A stretch of 35,734 bases of DNA from CAZQIC01 sp964593555 (GCA_964593555.1 CAZQIC010000035.1:1-35734), one strand, 5' to 3'. Positions 25,801 to 33,954 are shown, counted from the first letter of the stretch. Notes: generated by a model from the letters alone, not told the origin. Made by a program: numbers and translations.

Positions 25801-26056
25801 ATCAATTTTAGATTACGGCCACATAATTATTTACCCCAATCCAGGAAATGGAGTATTTATTATTGAAAATAGTTTTACTGAAGGAATGATCACAGTTTTG
25901 GATGTATTGGGCAATAGTATTTATTCTGCACAAATAAATCAGTCTGGAAAAACTGATAAAATACAAGTTGATCTGAGTAAACAAACTAAAGGAATGTACT
26001 TTCTTAATATGCAAAACGGAGAGAAAATCATTGTGAAGAAAATTGTTATTCAATAA
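22892..26056 (+). CDS. T9SS surface protein with fourteen GloVer-type repeats
   Basis: 1054 residues with a signal peptide ending NGSAQ. Residues 24 to about 740 are fourteen repeats of about 51 residues with the pattern YGMTxxGGxNxxGVIFEYDYxTNTYTKK, then IDLSxANGxNPxGSLMxASNGKL, matching the GloVer tandem repeat family. An Ig-like domain with two cysteines (about 745-845) and a further beta-rich region follow, and the last 80 residues are a Por-type (type A) T9SS sorting domain with IIIYPNPGNGVFIIE and KGMYFLNMQNGEKIIVKKIVIQ. It is exported through the outer membrane. It starts 35 bases after the previous surface-protein gene on the same strand. Repeat function is unknown; proteins of this type usually look like propellers that report or bind environmental molecules, which is inference. 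Confidence 0.92.
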   Translation: MKKLLLFFSHIIIITLNGSAQPSLLGMTSEGGDGFGTIFKTDSSGNNLQVLSTFSPNMPGENPIYAQLCEATNGKLYGMTRVGGSNGAGVIFEYNIFSNSYTKKSEFGGANGENPSGSLMKASNGKLYGITYSGGANKCGVIFEYDYSANLYIKKIDLDSVNGKTPYGSLMEAGNGKLYGMTSYGGTNNSGVIFEYNYTTNTYTKKIDLSSANGENPFGALIEASNNKLYGVTSYGGANNSGVIFEYDYATNTFTKKIDLSYSNGESPYGSLMQASNGKLYGLTYAGGTDGAGALFEYDYIGNAYSKKVDFISNSTDGRYPMGSLIEVSVGKLYGMASGNNPNNAGVIFEYDFSNNIYTKKIDLSSASGKNPDGTLMLASNGKLYGVTVSGGANDVGVLFEYDKGTNVYTKKIDLGSISGSHPHGSLMQAPKGKLYGTTYRGGANGAGVIFEYDYYTRSYTKKIDLSTANGSGPTGNLILVSNGKLYGMTRFGGLNAGGVIFEYDYKTNTYLKKIDLSNALGKGPTGSFFHAPNGKLYGMTCNGGAYALGVIFEYDYSTNTYIKKIDLSAASGSIPMGHLVSAPNGKLYGVTRYGGANGLGVIFEYDYSSNTYTKKIDLISLSGGNPGGSLMLASNGKFYGTTSTGGVNNSGTIFEYDYTTNTYTKKFDFSNINGNNPICPLLQASSNGKLYGMTSFSGADYVGSGVLFEYDYTTSTFAKKLDFNGTNGRVPLFTHLIEVFPPTIVTSQSSDVSICVNKDTMFTIDANGVNLIYQWQVNSGSGFTNLSNNIVYSGVTTNTLVVANTVIGMNGYQYRCAVSGSYPYPDTSTSVVLTVNPLSVVNQAVSICSGDSILLGGSYQLTAGVYYDTLSVANNCNHVDITTLTINSLPSVSLLLNPDTVCVSTGSYSLSGGLPSGGSYSGSGVSGGNFSPALAGVGMHTIDYSYTDGNFCTTTNSSQIVVDVCSGIKSILDYGHIIIYPNPGNGVFIIENSFTEGMITVLDVLGNSIYSAQINQSGKTDKIQVDLSKQTKGMYFLNMQNGEKIIVKKIVIQ
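22961..25112 (+). repeat. Fourteen tandem GloVer coding repeats (about 153 bases each)
   Basis: Fourteen copies counted by eye. The core copies 2-13 are the most alike; the first and last are diverged; copy 6 has two extra residues and copy 7 lacks the GG (YGMASGNNPNN). Fourteen could build two seven-bladed propellers. Confidence 0.85.
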
Positions 26057-26078
26057 GTATTCTAAAGAGAGATATTTC

Positions 26079-26104
26079 CTGCCGGTTTTTCGGAGATTTT
26101 TTAT
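26079..26104 (+). terminator. Weak candidate terminator after the GloVer protein
   Basis: CTgCCG and CGGAG pair around GTTTTT with one bulged G, followed by ATTTTTTAT. The stem is only five pairs, so support is limited. Confidence 0.28.
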
Positions 26105-26205
26105 ACGTTTTCGATATTCTTATTAATTTAATAAAGGATAGAGTTCTCTCATTCAGACACGTAATTGGCTGATAAAATACGTTTAATTGTACACCATATA
26201 TGCTA

Positions 26206-26213
26206 TATTTTTG
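26206..26213 (+). promoter_or_regulatory. Candidate -7 promoter element for the sugar-dehydrogenase-like gene
   Basis: TATTTTTG is an exact TAnnTTTG match, with a TTG at 26187-26189 at a spacing of 16. It would place transcription start only a few bases before the ATG at 26225, and would exclude the upstream TTG (26165) as start codon. Confidence 0.3.
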
Positions 26214-26224
26214 AATATACTAAA

Positions 26225-27625
26225 ATGAAAAAAATATGTTGTTCACTTATCCTTTACTTATCACTGAGCATTTGTAATGCTCAATTTCTCGATACAATAG
26301 GTAACACCTATGTCAATACTGTAATTGTAGTTGATTCGGTAAAGTGTTACAACCCCTGGGATCTATTTTGGGGGCCAGATTCGACACTATGGTTTACTGA
26401 TGGGGCTGAACTAAAAAGATATAATCCCGCATCTCAAAAAGTGGATACGCTGCTATTTGTTAACAGCGGGTATATGCTGAGTCTCACTGTGCATCCAGAT
26501 TTTAATGATACGCCTCATGTTTTTATTTTGATAGATACCGCATTGCATTATGCGGGCGGACATCTTGTAAATTTATTTCGGTATACCTATTCTTTTCACA
26601 CAAAGACACTTTCGCAGCCGCTGAAAATATTTGATTATATACATGATCGTGGTCCGGGTGAACATGTGGGTGGGAGAATAATAATGGGGCAGGACAGAAA
26701 GTTATATGTAAGTACGCCTGAGTTTAGACCTGAGACAGATACAATAGGTGAGAAGCGCGGCAAAATACTAAGGATAAATTTGGATGGTTCTGTTCCGAGC
26801 GATAATTATACAAGTGATTATACATTTTCTTATGGCCATCGTAATCCGCAAGGATTATTACAATTGCCCAATGGTTTAATATATGCTTCAGAGCATGGAG
26901 AATATAAACGTGACGAGTTAAACCTGATCAAAAAAGGAAAGTATTATGGCTGGCCCTGCTGGGATGGCGATAATGCTGTCACCACTAACTCATTGTGTGC
27001 CTTGGCGCAATATCAAACGTATGAGCATGCAAAAAACATTTCATACAATCCTCCTTCCGGGATAGACTATTATAATTTTAATTATATACCGGAATTTTCA
27101 AATACGATATTGGAAGCGTGTTTATCCAGGGGAGGATTAAAGGCTTATAAACTTAATGCAACGGGGGATTCTGTAATTTCCACAGCTAATTATTTGATTT
27201 ATAATAATGATTCAACAAAGCTTAAGTACGGCAGGCTCCGTGATGTGTGTGTAGCACCCAATGGAGATGTTTATTTTATAGCTTTTGACAGGAAGACAAA
27301 TATATTTTTAAACTCTGATGCAGATATTAGAGTGATGCGCAATCCCCTCTTAAATAGCATTTCAAATGATGTTGAAGGGGTGAGAATGCAAATTATTCCT
27401 AATCCTGCTAATGATAATATCCGGGTTATATTAAATGAAACTATTGAACAGGGATCCGTTTTACTAAAGAATATTTACGGTGAAACAATTTTTGAAAAAC
27501 ATTTTGAGAATAACCATGAGGTTAGCATCAATGCTGGAGATTTTACTAACGGTTTTTATTTTTTAACACTCAACGACAATAAGGGCAATGCAATAAAATC
27601 ACAAAAGGTGATTGTCGTACATTGA
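26225..27625 (+). CDS. PQQ-type sugar/sorbosone dehydrogenase-like exported protein, T9SS sorted
   Basis: 466 residues from the ATG at 26225, which starts a clean signal peptide (MKKICCSLILYLSLSICNAQ); an in-frame TTG 60 bases earlier would add 20 residues and bury the signal, so it is rejected. The body is a six-bladed propeller of the glucose/sorbosone dehydrogenase family, with GEHVGGRIIMGQDRKLYVS, KRGKILRINLDGSVPSDN, GHRNPQGLLQLPNGLIYASEHGE and DELNLIKKGKYYGWPCWDG. The last 80 residues (IIPNPANDNIRVILN to KVIVVH) are a Por-type T9SS sorting domain. It may oxidise sugars with PQQ at the cell surface, or use the fold for binding; cofactor binding cannot be shown by eye. It ends one base from the convergent amidohydrolase gene. 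Confidence 0.88.
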   Translation: MKKICCSLILYLSLSICNAQFLDTIGNTYVNTVIVVDSVKCYNPWDLFWGPDSTLWFTDGAELKRYNPASQKVDTLLFVNSGYMLSLTVHPDFNDTPHVFILIDTALHYAGGHLVNLFRYTYSFHTKTLSQPLKIFDYIHDRGPGEHVGGRIIMGQDRKLYVSTPEFRPETDTIGEKRGKILRINLDGSVPSDNYTSDYTFSYGHRNPQGLLQLPNGLIYASEHGEYKRDELNLIKKGKYYGWPCWDGDNAVTTNSLCALAQYQTYEHAKNISYNPPSGIDYYNFNYIPEFSNTILEACLSRGGLKAYKLNATGDSVISTANYLIYNNDSTKLKYGRLRDVCVAPNGDVYFIAFDRKTNIFLNSDADIRVMRNPLLNSISNDVEGVRMQIIPNPANDNIRVILNETIEQGSVLLKNIYGETIFEKHFENNHEVSINAGDFTNGFYFLTLNDNKGNAIKSQKVIVVH

Positions 27626-27626
27626 G

Positions 27627-28934
27627 TTATTTCAACTCATATTTTTTCTTGTACGTTTCGTAAAGTTCCTTCTGCTCATTGTTCAAGTCAATTGTTTTAC
27701 CTTGTATATAAGCGCGTTCTACATTATTGGTTCTCATATCCAATGCGTCGCCTGTTGAAACAAACAATGTAGCTTGTTTGCCAATAGCTAAAGTGCCAAC
27801 CACATTGTCTATACCTAAAATTTTTGCGGCATTAGAAGTAACTGATGCCAGGGCTTCTTCTTTAGTTAAACCATAGGTGGCTGTCGTACCTGCATAGAAG
27901 GGTAAATTACGGGTCGTAATATTTTCCATATCTCCCTCGTTGTTTAAACAAAAAAGCACGCCCGCTTTTTGTAACAGGGTTGGAAGCTTGTAGGGAAGAT
28001 CAACATCATCATCGTTTCTGTCGGGCAATGCATGTATGCGTTCTACAATAACTGAAATATTATTTTGTTTTAAAAAATCTGTCACCATCCAGGAATCTTT
28101 TCCACCAACCAAAACAATTTTTTTAATTCCACTTTCCTTACAAATGCTGATGCTTTCTGTGATCTCTTTTACGAAATTGCTATGAATAAAAAGAGTTTGA
28201 GCTCCATTGAATAATCCCTTCATGCTTTCGAAGCGTATATTTTTTTCCGTTTTCTCTGTCGCTTCATTGTACGCTTTAGAATCGGCTATGAATTTTTTTA
28301 TTGCATTAATGTTGTTGTCGTAATCTTTGTTTTTTTCTATTGGCCCTGGTTCTGCCCACCATCCGCTGCGTTTAAAAACTGAGGGCCAATTCAAATGCAC
28401 TCCGTCATCTTTTTTATTTACAGCATCTTCCCAGTTCCAACCATCGAGTTCTAGAATACTGGAGGTGCCGGAGAAAATACCATCACGAGGCGTGACCTGT
28501 GCGATTAAAACTCCGTTGGTACGTACTGTAGGAATAATTTTAGAATCTGTGTCGTATGCGATGAGCGATCGTACATGCGGGTTGTATGCTCCAACTTCTG
28601 ATACATCACGTGTTGCGCGAACTGCACCGACTTCAACAAGTCCAAGAGAAACATTTGGTGCAATGAAGCCCGGATAAACCTGTTTGCCGGTAATGTCAAT
28701 GGTTTCATCAAAGGCACTTTTATCTACTTCAGCCATTGTACTAACAACGGTTATTTTTCCATCTTTAAAACCAATGGCAGATTTTTCAATAACCTTTCCA
28801 TCACCGATGTGTGCAGTGCCGCCAATAAGAAGAATGCTTTTGACTTGTTTTTTTGCGGGAACTGGTCTTTGTGCATTTATTGAAAATGGTACTAGTAAAA
28901 ATATACTTAAAGCGGTAAATAATTTTTTTGTCAT
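27627..28934 (-). CDS. Exported amidohydrolase-like protein lacking the HxH metal motif
   Basis: 435 residues with a signal peptide cleaved after INAQ. The amidohydrolase layout is present: N-terminal beta sandwich (ILLIGGTAHIGDGKVIEKSAIGFKDGKITVV), then the strand ITGKQVYPGF, and C-terminal LPFYAGTTATYGLTKEEALASVTSNAAKILGIDNVVGTLAIGKQATLFVSTGDAL. Where active enzymes read GFIDxHxH, this one reads GFIAPNVSLG: A92, N94 and S96 replace the Asp and both His residues. So a standard binuclear metal site cannot form. It follows the 1014-aa amidohydrolase by 49 bases and is probably its partner, either as a non-catalytic subunit or with a different chemistry. The same substitution pattern is a feature of this pair in other Bacteroidota as far as I recall. 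Confidence 0.88.
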   Translation of the reverse strand: MTKKLFTALSIFLLVPFSINAQRPVPAKKQVKSILLIGGTAHIGDGKVIEKSAIGFKDGKITVVSTMAEVDKSAFDETIDITGKQVYPGFIAPNVSLGLVEVGAVRATRDVSEVGAYNPHVRSLIAYDTDSKIIPTVRTNGVLIAQVTPRDGIFSGTSSILELDGWNWEDAVNKKDDGVHLNWPSVFKRSGWWAEPGPIEKNKDYDNNINAIKKFIADSKAYNEATEKTEKNIRFESMKGLFNGAQTLFIHSNFVKEITESISICKESGIKKIVLVGGKDSWMVTDFLKQNNISVIVERIHALPDRNDDDVDLPYKLPTLLQKAGVLFCLNNEGDMENITTRNLPFYAGTTATYGLTKEEALASVTSNAAKILGIDNVVGTLAIGKQATLFVSTGDALDMRTNNVERAYIQGKTIDLNNEQKELYETYKKKYELK

Positions 28935-28954
28935 TTTTATTCTTTTAATATTGT

Positions 28955-28985
28955 CTTTAAACTTTGAACTTTAAACTCGGAACTT
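28955..28985. repeat. Second copy of the AAGTTTAAAGTT-type repeat
   Basis: CTTTAAACTTTGAACTTTAAACTCGGAACTT fills most of the gap between the two amidohydrolase genes and runs two bases into the stop codon of the first. It matches the word family at 10666-10750. Confidence 0.6.
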
Positions 28986-31900
28986 ATTCGAACTCTCCAT
29001 CCCCAAGCGTTTCACAGTGATATAATTTTTTCTTTTTGCCTTTAGCTTGCTGGGTTTTCTCTCCGCCATCTTTTTCGGCGATCATTTTTTGTATCAGCCT
29101 TGCTCTTTCAGTTTTGATTTCCTCTCTTAATTGTAAGTCGTTTTCAATATCATAATAAATAATCCCATCCACCAATGTTTTCTCTGGTTTAGCATAAATG
29201 GAAAGAGGATTATCAGACCAAAGAACCATGTCGGCGTCTTTACCAACTTTTATACTTCCAACCTTATTGTCGATGTGTAAAAGTTTAGCGGGATTAAGTG
29301 TTACCAATTTCCATGCTTCTTCTTCCGTAAGTCCGCCATACTTTACAGTTTTAGCTGCTTCCTGGTTTAATCTTCTTCCCATTTCAGCATCATCGGAGTT
29401 AATGGCAGTTACCACTCCCATGTTGTTTAATATTGTCGCGTTGTATGGGATCGCTTCTTTAACCTCCATTTTATAAGCCCACCAGTCGGAGAACGTAGAT
29501 CCGCCAACTCCATGCGCTTTCATTTTATCAGCAACTTTATATCCTTCCAAAATGTGAGTGAAAGTATTTACCCGGAAACCCATAGAGTCTCCCACATGCA
29601 TGAGCATATTTATTTCAGATTGAACATATGAGTGGCAAGTGATAAAACGTTTTTTATTTAAAATCTCTACCAATGCATCCATTTCAATATCTCTTCTGGG
29701 TGGACCAGTAAGTAATTTTATTTTGCCTTCGGCGCTATTATAATTATTGATAGCTTTTTCATATTCTTTAGCGCGAGTAAAATAGTCATAATAAACCTGT
29801 TCCACTCCCATTCGTGTTTGTGGAAAACGAACCACATTCTGATCGCCCCAGTTGGATTGTTTTACGTTTTCGCCCAATGCAAATTTTATGAATCCATCCG
29901 CATTCTGAAACTTCATTTCTTCAGGCGTTTTTCCCCATCGTAATTTAATTATCGCGGATTGTCCCCCGATCGCATTTGCTGATCCATGTAATAATTGTGC
30001 TGTAGTTACACCACCTGCTAATTGCCTGTATATATTTACATCGTCACAATTTACTACGTCACCAATTCTCACTTCTGAACTGGACGATTGTGTGCCTTCA
30101 TTAACTCCTCTGCTAATTGCTATATGCGAATGTTCATCAATAATACCGGAGGTAAGGTGTTTCCCTGTTCCATCGATTACTTTTGCAAAAGCACCTTTGG
30201 TGGGTTCAATATTATCTGCGATACGAACAATTTTCCCTTCGGTGATGTAAACGTCTTTGTTTTTTAAAATTCCGTCGGCTTCGTTCGTCCATACCGTTAC
30301 GTTTTTAATTATCACCGCATCCCAGCGTGTTTTAAATTTTTCTACCACGTTTTTATCTTCTATCGGGCGGCCATAAGCGGTAAAAGGATAAATGATTTCC
30401 CCGAGCTCAGTTGAGTTTTTTTGTGCCGTGTCTTTTTTCTCTTCTGGTTTAAATGCCGACTGATAAGTTGCCGACCAGCTAACCCAATCTCCATTTGCTA
30501 ATTGACCTTTACCGGAAAAATTCATGCTTGGTGATTCGCTGATGGATCCACTGAGCCTTATCATTCCATCTCCTTCTTTAAAATTTAATGAGATCAATGT
30601 ATTCGCGAAGGTCAAATTGACTGTTGTTTTTCCTGTGTCACCGCCTGTAACAGTTGCTTTAGGTTTTTCTAGCTCACCGCTAATGTTGAGTTTATACTTT
30701 GCTTCATTGCCAATTTTGAGATCATAATTTCCGCGAATATCAAATTGATCTTTGTTGGCAAGAATATATGGCAACCCTTGTACCCAGTTTTCGTAAATGG
30801 TATTTTTTTCATCAAAAATATTTCCTGAACAAATAATAAAATTAGCAATGGCTCCTTTTTTAATAGTACCAACTTTGTCTTTCATCCCCATCATTTCCGC
30901 GGGAGTAGATGTAAGAGCTTTAAGGGCTTGTTTTTCTGAAAGGCCAAATTTTATTGCTTTGCGGAGGTTTTTGTAAAAATCTTTTTTTTCTTTAAGATCG
31001 GCTGTTGTAAGCGAAAAGGGAATAAAATTTTTCTCGAAGTAAGATGGATTTGCTGGCGCCAATTCCCAGTGTTTCATTTCATCGAGATTAATGATCAACG
31101 CGGCGTAAGAATCCTCAACATCAAATGCCAATGGAAAATTAAGCGGTAAAATAAATTTAGCATTTGTAGTTTTTATATTATCAATACGTTGGTATTCATC
31201 ACCGGCTCCTTTGATGATGTATTGTACTTTAAATTCATCACCAATTTTATCGGCACGTAGTGCTGTGAGCTTATCATCTGCTTCAAAAATTTGCGGTAAA
31301 CCTTGCTGGCTGTTCCAAGCCTCGAGAGAAATATTAAATTCTTTTTTGTTTGCATTGGCGGCATACCATTGTGCATCAAGATAAGTTTGTCTTAAAAGTG
31401 CGATGCTACCCATTTGTGATGAAGGATAGTCCTGCGTGGATGTTCCTTTATTAAAAGAATAAAGTGCGGCTGCTTTGTCTTTTAATACTGTACTATTTTC
31501 CTGTTCGCTTGCAAGTGTTACAAATACCGCCGTACCACGTGCTATTCCATCCCTTTGAGAAGTAAGGACTGCGCCAAATCCCAATCCTCTTAATTCTTCT
31601 GCGCTTTTATTGTCTGCCGTAAAATGTTTGCATGCATCAACATCGGTACGTATTGCCTGGTTCCATCCATAAGCGCCTTTAACATTACTTTCCATTTGAG
31701 GATACATGCCAGGCTTAGGAGCTTTTACCTCTGGCATGCCGTAGTTGGAATACAGATCTATAAATGATGGATAAATAGTTTTGCCTTTTAAATTTTGAAC
31801 CACCGTTCCATTCGGAATTTTAACCGCTGTACCAACTTCTTTTATTATTCCATCCTGGATGAGAAGAGTAGCGTTGTTTATCACCGTTTCATGATCAATA

Positions 31901-32028
31901 TAAATTGTTGCATTGACGAATGCATAGTAGTTGTGATTTTTATTAGTAGTTCCATTCACCTGGAAAGTTTCCTGAGAATATCCGTTTACGAATAGGAAAA
32001 GGAGAGCAATACGAACACAAAATTTCAT
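28984..32028 (-). CDS. Exported double-domain amidohydrolase (one degenerate, one intact domain)
   Basis: 1014 residues with a signal peptide cleaved after NGYSQ. Residues about 35-440 are an amidohydrolase-like domain in which the metal motif is lost (SFIDLYSNYG: Y93 and N95 in place of the two His). Residues about 440-560 form a beta-rich linker (NISGELEKPKATV, SMNFSGKGQLANGDW). Residues about 570-990 are a second amidohydrolase domain with the intact motif IIDEHSHIA (H633 and H635), later metal or substrate residues in ITCHSYVQSE and TFTHILEGYKV, and the catalytic aspartate region AINSDDAEMGRR. The C-terminus is basic (Lys-rich). It likely hydrolyses a cyclic amide, peptide or related bond in the periplasm; the substrate is unknown. 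It is the first gene of a two-gene operon with the 435-aa protein. Confidence 0.9.
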   Translation of the reverse strand: MKFCVRIALLFLFVNGYSQETFQVNGTTNKNHNYYAFVNATIYIDHETVINNATLLIQDGIIKEVGTAVKIPNGTVVQNLKGKTIYPSFIDLYSNYGMPEVKAPKPGMYPQMESNVKGAYGWNQAIRTDVDACKHFTADNKSAEELRGLGFGAVLTSQRDGIARGTAVFVTLASEQENSTVLKDKAAALYSFNKGTSTQDYPSSQMGSIALLRQTYLDAQWYAANANKKEFNISLEAWNSQQGLPQIFEADDKLTALRADKIGDEFKVQYIIKGAGDEYQRIDNIKTTNAKFILPLNFPLAFDVEDSYAALIINLDEMKHWELAPANPSYFEKNFIPFSLTTADLKEKKDFYKNLRKAIKFGLSEKQALKALTSTPAEMMGMKDKVGTIKKGAIANFIICSGNIFDEKNTIYENWVQGLPYILANKDQFDIRGNYDLKIGNEAKYKLNISGELEKPKATVTGGDTGKTTVNLTFANTLISLNFKEGDGMIRLSGSISESPSMNFSGKGQLANGDWVSWSATYQSAFKPEEKKDTAQKNSTELGEIIYPFTAYGRPIEDKNVVEKFKTRWDAVIIKNVTVWTNEADGILKNKDVYITEGKIVRIADNIEPTKGAFAKVIDGTGKHLTSGIIDEHSHIAISRGVNEGTQSSSSEVRIGDVVNCDDVNIYRQLAGGVTTAQLLHGSANAIGGQSAIIKLRWGKTPEEMKFQNADGFIKFALGENVKQSNWGDQNVVRFPQTRMGVEQVYYDYFTRAKEYEKAINNYNSAEGKIKLLTGPPRRDIEMDALVEILNKKRFITCHSYVQSEINMLMHVGDSMGFRVNTFTHILEGYKVADKMKAHGVGGSTFSDWWAYKMEVKEAIPYNATILNNMGVVTAINSDDAEMGRRLNQEAAKTVKYGGLTEEEAWKLVTLNPAKLLHIDNKVGSIKVGKDADMVLWSDNPLSIYAKPEKTLVDGIIYYDIENDLQLREEIKTERARLIQKMIAEKDGGEKTQQAKGKKKKLYHCETLGDGEFE

Positions 32029-32103
32029 GAAACAGGTATTTATAAATGAGGGGCTAAATTACCAAAATTTCCCATATTACCCTTTCCGTTCATCCTATTT
32101 TAC

Positions 32104-32111
32104 TACCTTTG
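32104..32111 (+). promoter_or_regulatory. Candidate -7 promoter element for the cytochrome-hflX operon
   Basis: TACCTTTG is an exact TAnnTTTG match 22 bases before the ATG at 32134, in the divergent gap of 105 bases. No TTG at the expected distance. Confidence 0.4.
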
Positions 32112-32133
32112 ACACCTACTCAAATCAGGCAAA

Positions 32134-32736
32134 ATGGACAAAACCATATTCTACACACATTTAATATCCGTAAACCTGTTTTTGCTGTTGTATCTTATTA
32201 AAACCATACTGTTAGTAGCCAACAAAACAGAAGCTCTTCAGAAAATGACCAAGGCGACAAAAGTGCCTGAAATGATCATTAGTTTTTTGTTTTTACTTAC
32301 GGGTATTTATATGGTTACCCAAGTTCCCGAGATAAAACCTTTGTTGATCATTAAAATTGTTGTTGTGTTGGCGTCTATACCAGTTGCAGTAATAGGATTT
32401 AAAAAGCAGAAAAAGGCTTTGGCCATTTTATCATTGTTAATGATCATTGCCGCGTACGGCATGGCTGAGATGTCAAAAAAATCTTCAACATCAGTGCCTG
32501 TAACTGAAACTGCAAGTGGAAAAGATATTTATGAAAGCAAATGTGGAAGCTGTCACGGAAGTGATGGTAAGCAAGGAGCAATGGGAGCAACTGATCTTAG
32601 TTTATCACAATTGGACAACACAACTATTATGACTGTGATTGCTGAAGGAAAAGGAGCAATGGCGCCATTTAATGGAACGCTTACAGATGTTCAGATAAAA
32701 ATGGTTGCGGATTACGTTGAAACACTAAAAAAATAA
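32134..32736 (+). CDS. Membrane-anchored c-type cytochrome
   Basis: 200 residues. The first 113 contain four hydrophobic segments (about 9-28, 46-62, 70-88 and 95-112) in a SirB-like arrangement. After a Ser/Thr-rich linker comes a single-haem cytochrome c domain: the haem motif CGSCH is at 137-141 and the likely axial methionine is M166 in KGAMAPFNG, with the C-terminal helix VADYVETLKK. The haem domain would face the periplasm and pass electrons in respiration or a related redox chain. A fusion of a small four-helix membrane part with cytochrome c is less common than a plain soluble form. It is one base upstream of hflX, so the two share a transcript. Confidence 0.9.
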   Translation: MDKTIFYTHLISVNLFLLLYLIKTILLVANKTEALQKMTKATKVPEMIISFLFLLTGIYMVTQVPEIKPLLIIKIVVVLASIPVAVIGFKKQKKALAILSLLMIIAAYGMAEMSKKSSTSVPVTETASGKDIYESKCGSCHGSDGKQGAMGATDLSLSQLDNTTIMTVIAEGKGAMAPFNGTLTDVQIKMVADYVETLKK

Positions 32737-32737
32737 A

Positions 32738-33931
32738 TTGACAAAATTACACGATACCGCGAAGAAACAGGAGACCGCTATTTTAGTTGGGCTGATCCAC
32801 CGTGAGCAGGAAGAGGCGCAGGTGATGGAGTACCTGGATGAATTGGCTTTTTTAACTGAGACGGCAGGCGTAAAACCTGTGCGGCGTTTTACCCAACGAT
32901 TAGAGAATCCTGATAAGGCAACTTATATTGGTTCCGGGAAAACGCAGCAAATAAAAAAATATGTTGATGAAAATAACATTGACATGGTTATTTTCGATGA
33001 TGAACTTTCTCCATCACAAATGAGGAATTTGCAAGAGGAGATTGGAAAAAAAATCCTTGATCGTACAAATCTCATTCTTGATATTTTTGCTTCACGTGCA
33101 AAAACCGCTCACGCGAAAACACAAGTGGAGTTAGCATATTATAATTATATGCTGCCACGTTTAACTGGTATGTGGACTCACTTGGAGCGTCAGCGTGGTG
33201 GAACAGGAACGCGTGGTGGGTCAGGGGAGAAGGAGATAGAAACAGACAGGCGTAATATTCGAAAAAAAATTACAGCGCTTAAAGAACAACTTTCGAATAT
33301 CGACAGACAAATGGCAACGCAGCGTAAGAACAGGGGAGAGATGATACGTGTTGCGCTGGTAGGTTATACCAATGTTGGAAAATCTACCATAATGAATTTG
33401 CTGAGCAAGTCGGATGTGTTTGCAGAAAATAAATTGTTTGCAACATTAGATACAACAGTGAGAAAAGTAGTAGTTGGCAACCTCCCGTTTTTATTATCGG
33501 ATACTGTGGGTTTTATTCGCAAACTTCCAACTCATTTAGTTGAATCATTTAAATCAACATTGGACGAGGTGCGCGAAGCGGATATATTAATACATGTTGT
33601 AGATATTTCTCACCCTCATTTCGAGGACCAGATAAATGTAGTTTCACAAACGCTTACCGATATTGGCGCTTTTGATAAGCCAACCATTATGGTTTTTAAT
33701 AAAGTAGATGCGTATACATTTATTGAGAAAGAAGCGGACGACCTTACTCCTTCTACAAAAGAAAATATAAGTCTTGCTGATTTAAAAAAGAGTTGGATGA
33801 GCCGCCTCAATGATCCCTGTATTTTTATTTCTGCAGTTAAAAAAGAAAATATGGAGGAGTTCAGAGATATGCTTTATAAAATCATCAAGGACCTTCACAT
33901 AAAAAGGTATCCACACAAGCTATTATATTAG
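32738..33931 (+). CDS. hflX: GTPase HflX
   Basis: 397 residues, normal length. Ribosome-associated GTPase that splits or rescues stalled ribosomes under stress. The N-terminal HflX domain (about 12-200) includes the family words ATYIGSGKTQQIK, FDDELSPSQMRNLQE and the glycine-rich GGTGTRGGSGEKEIETDRR. The G domain has G1 GYTNVGKST at 209-217, G3 DTVGFI at 255-260, and G4 NKVD at 321-324. The start is a TTG at 32738, one base after the cytochrome stop; the next internal methionine is M30, which would remove family sequence, so TTG is preferred. Co-transcription with a cytochrome gene is an operon arrangement, not evidence of joint function. Confidence 0.96.
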   Translation: MTKLHDTAKKQETAILVGLIHREQEEAQVMEYLDELAFLTETAGVKPVRRFTQRLENPDKATYIGSGKTQQIKKYVDENNIDMVIFDDELSPSQMRNLQEEIGKKILDRTNLILDIFASRAKTAHAKTQVELAYYNYMLPRLTGMWTHLERQRGGTGTRGGSGEKEIETDRRNIRKKITALKEQLSNIDRQMATQRKNRGEMIRVALVGYTNVGKSTIMNLLSKSDVFAENKLFATLDTTVRKVVVGNLPFLLSDTVGFIRKLPTHLVESFKSTLDEVREADILIHVVDISHPHFEDQINVVSQTLTDIGAFDKPTIMVFNKVDAYTFIEKEADDLTPSTKENISLADLKKSWMSRLNDPCIFISAVKKENMEEFRDMLYKIIKDLHIKRYPHKLLY

Positions 33932-33937
33932 TTTAAT

Positions 33938-33954
33938 CCTTCGGCAAGCTCGGG
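33938..33954. repeat. Short CCTTCGGCAAGCTCGGG word after hflX
   Basis: A GC-rich word in the 102-base gap between the convergent hflX and 179-aa genes, related to the repeat at 11966-11990 in reverse orientation. Part of an imperfect larger hairpin with TTCCTTTTCC further on; terminator function is uncertain. Confidence 0.4.

Noticed and set aside
26165..26224. Upstream TTG start for the sugar-dehydrogenase-like protein
   Set aside because: The added 20 residues would bury the signal peptide that begins at the ATG at 26225, and a -7 promoter element lies inside that stretch.
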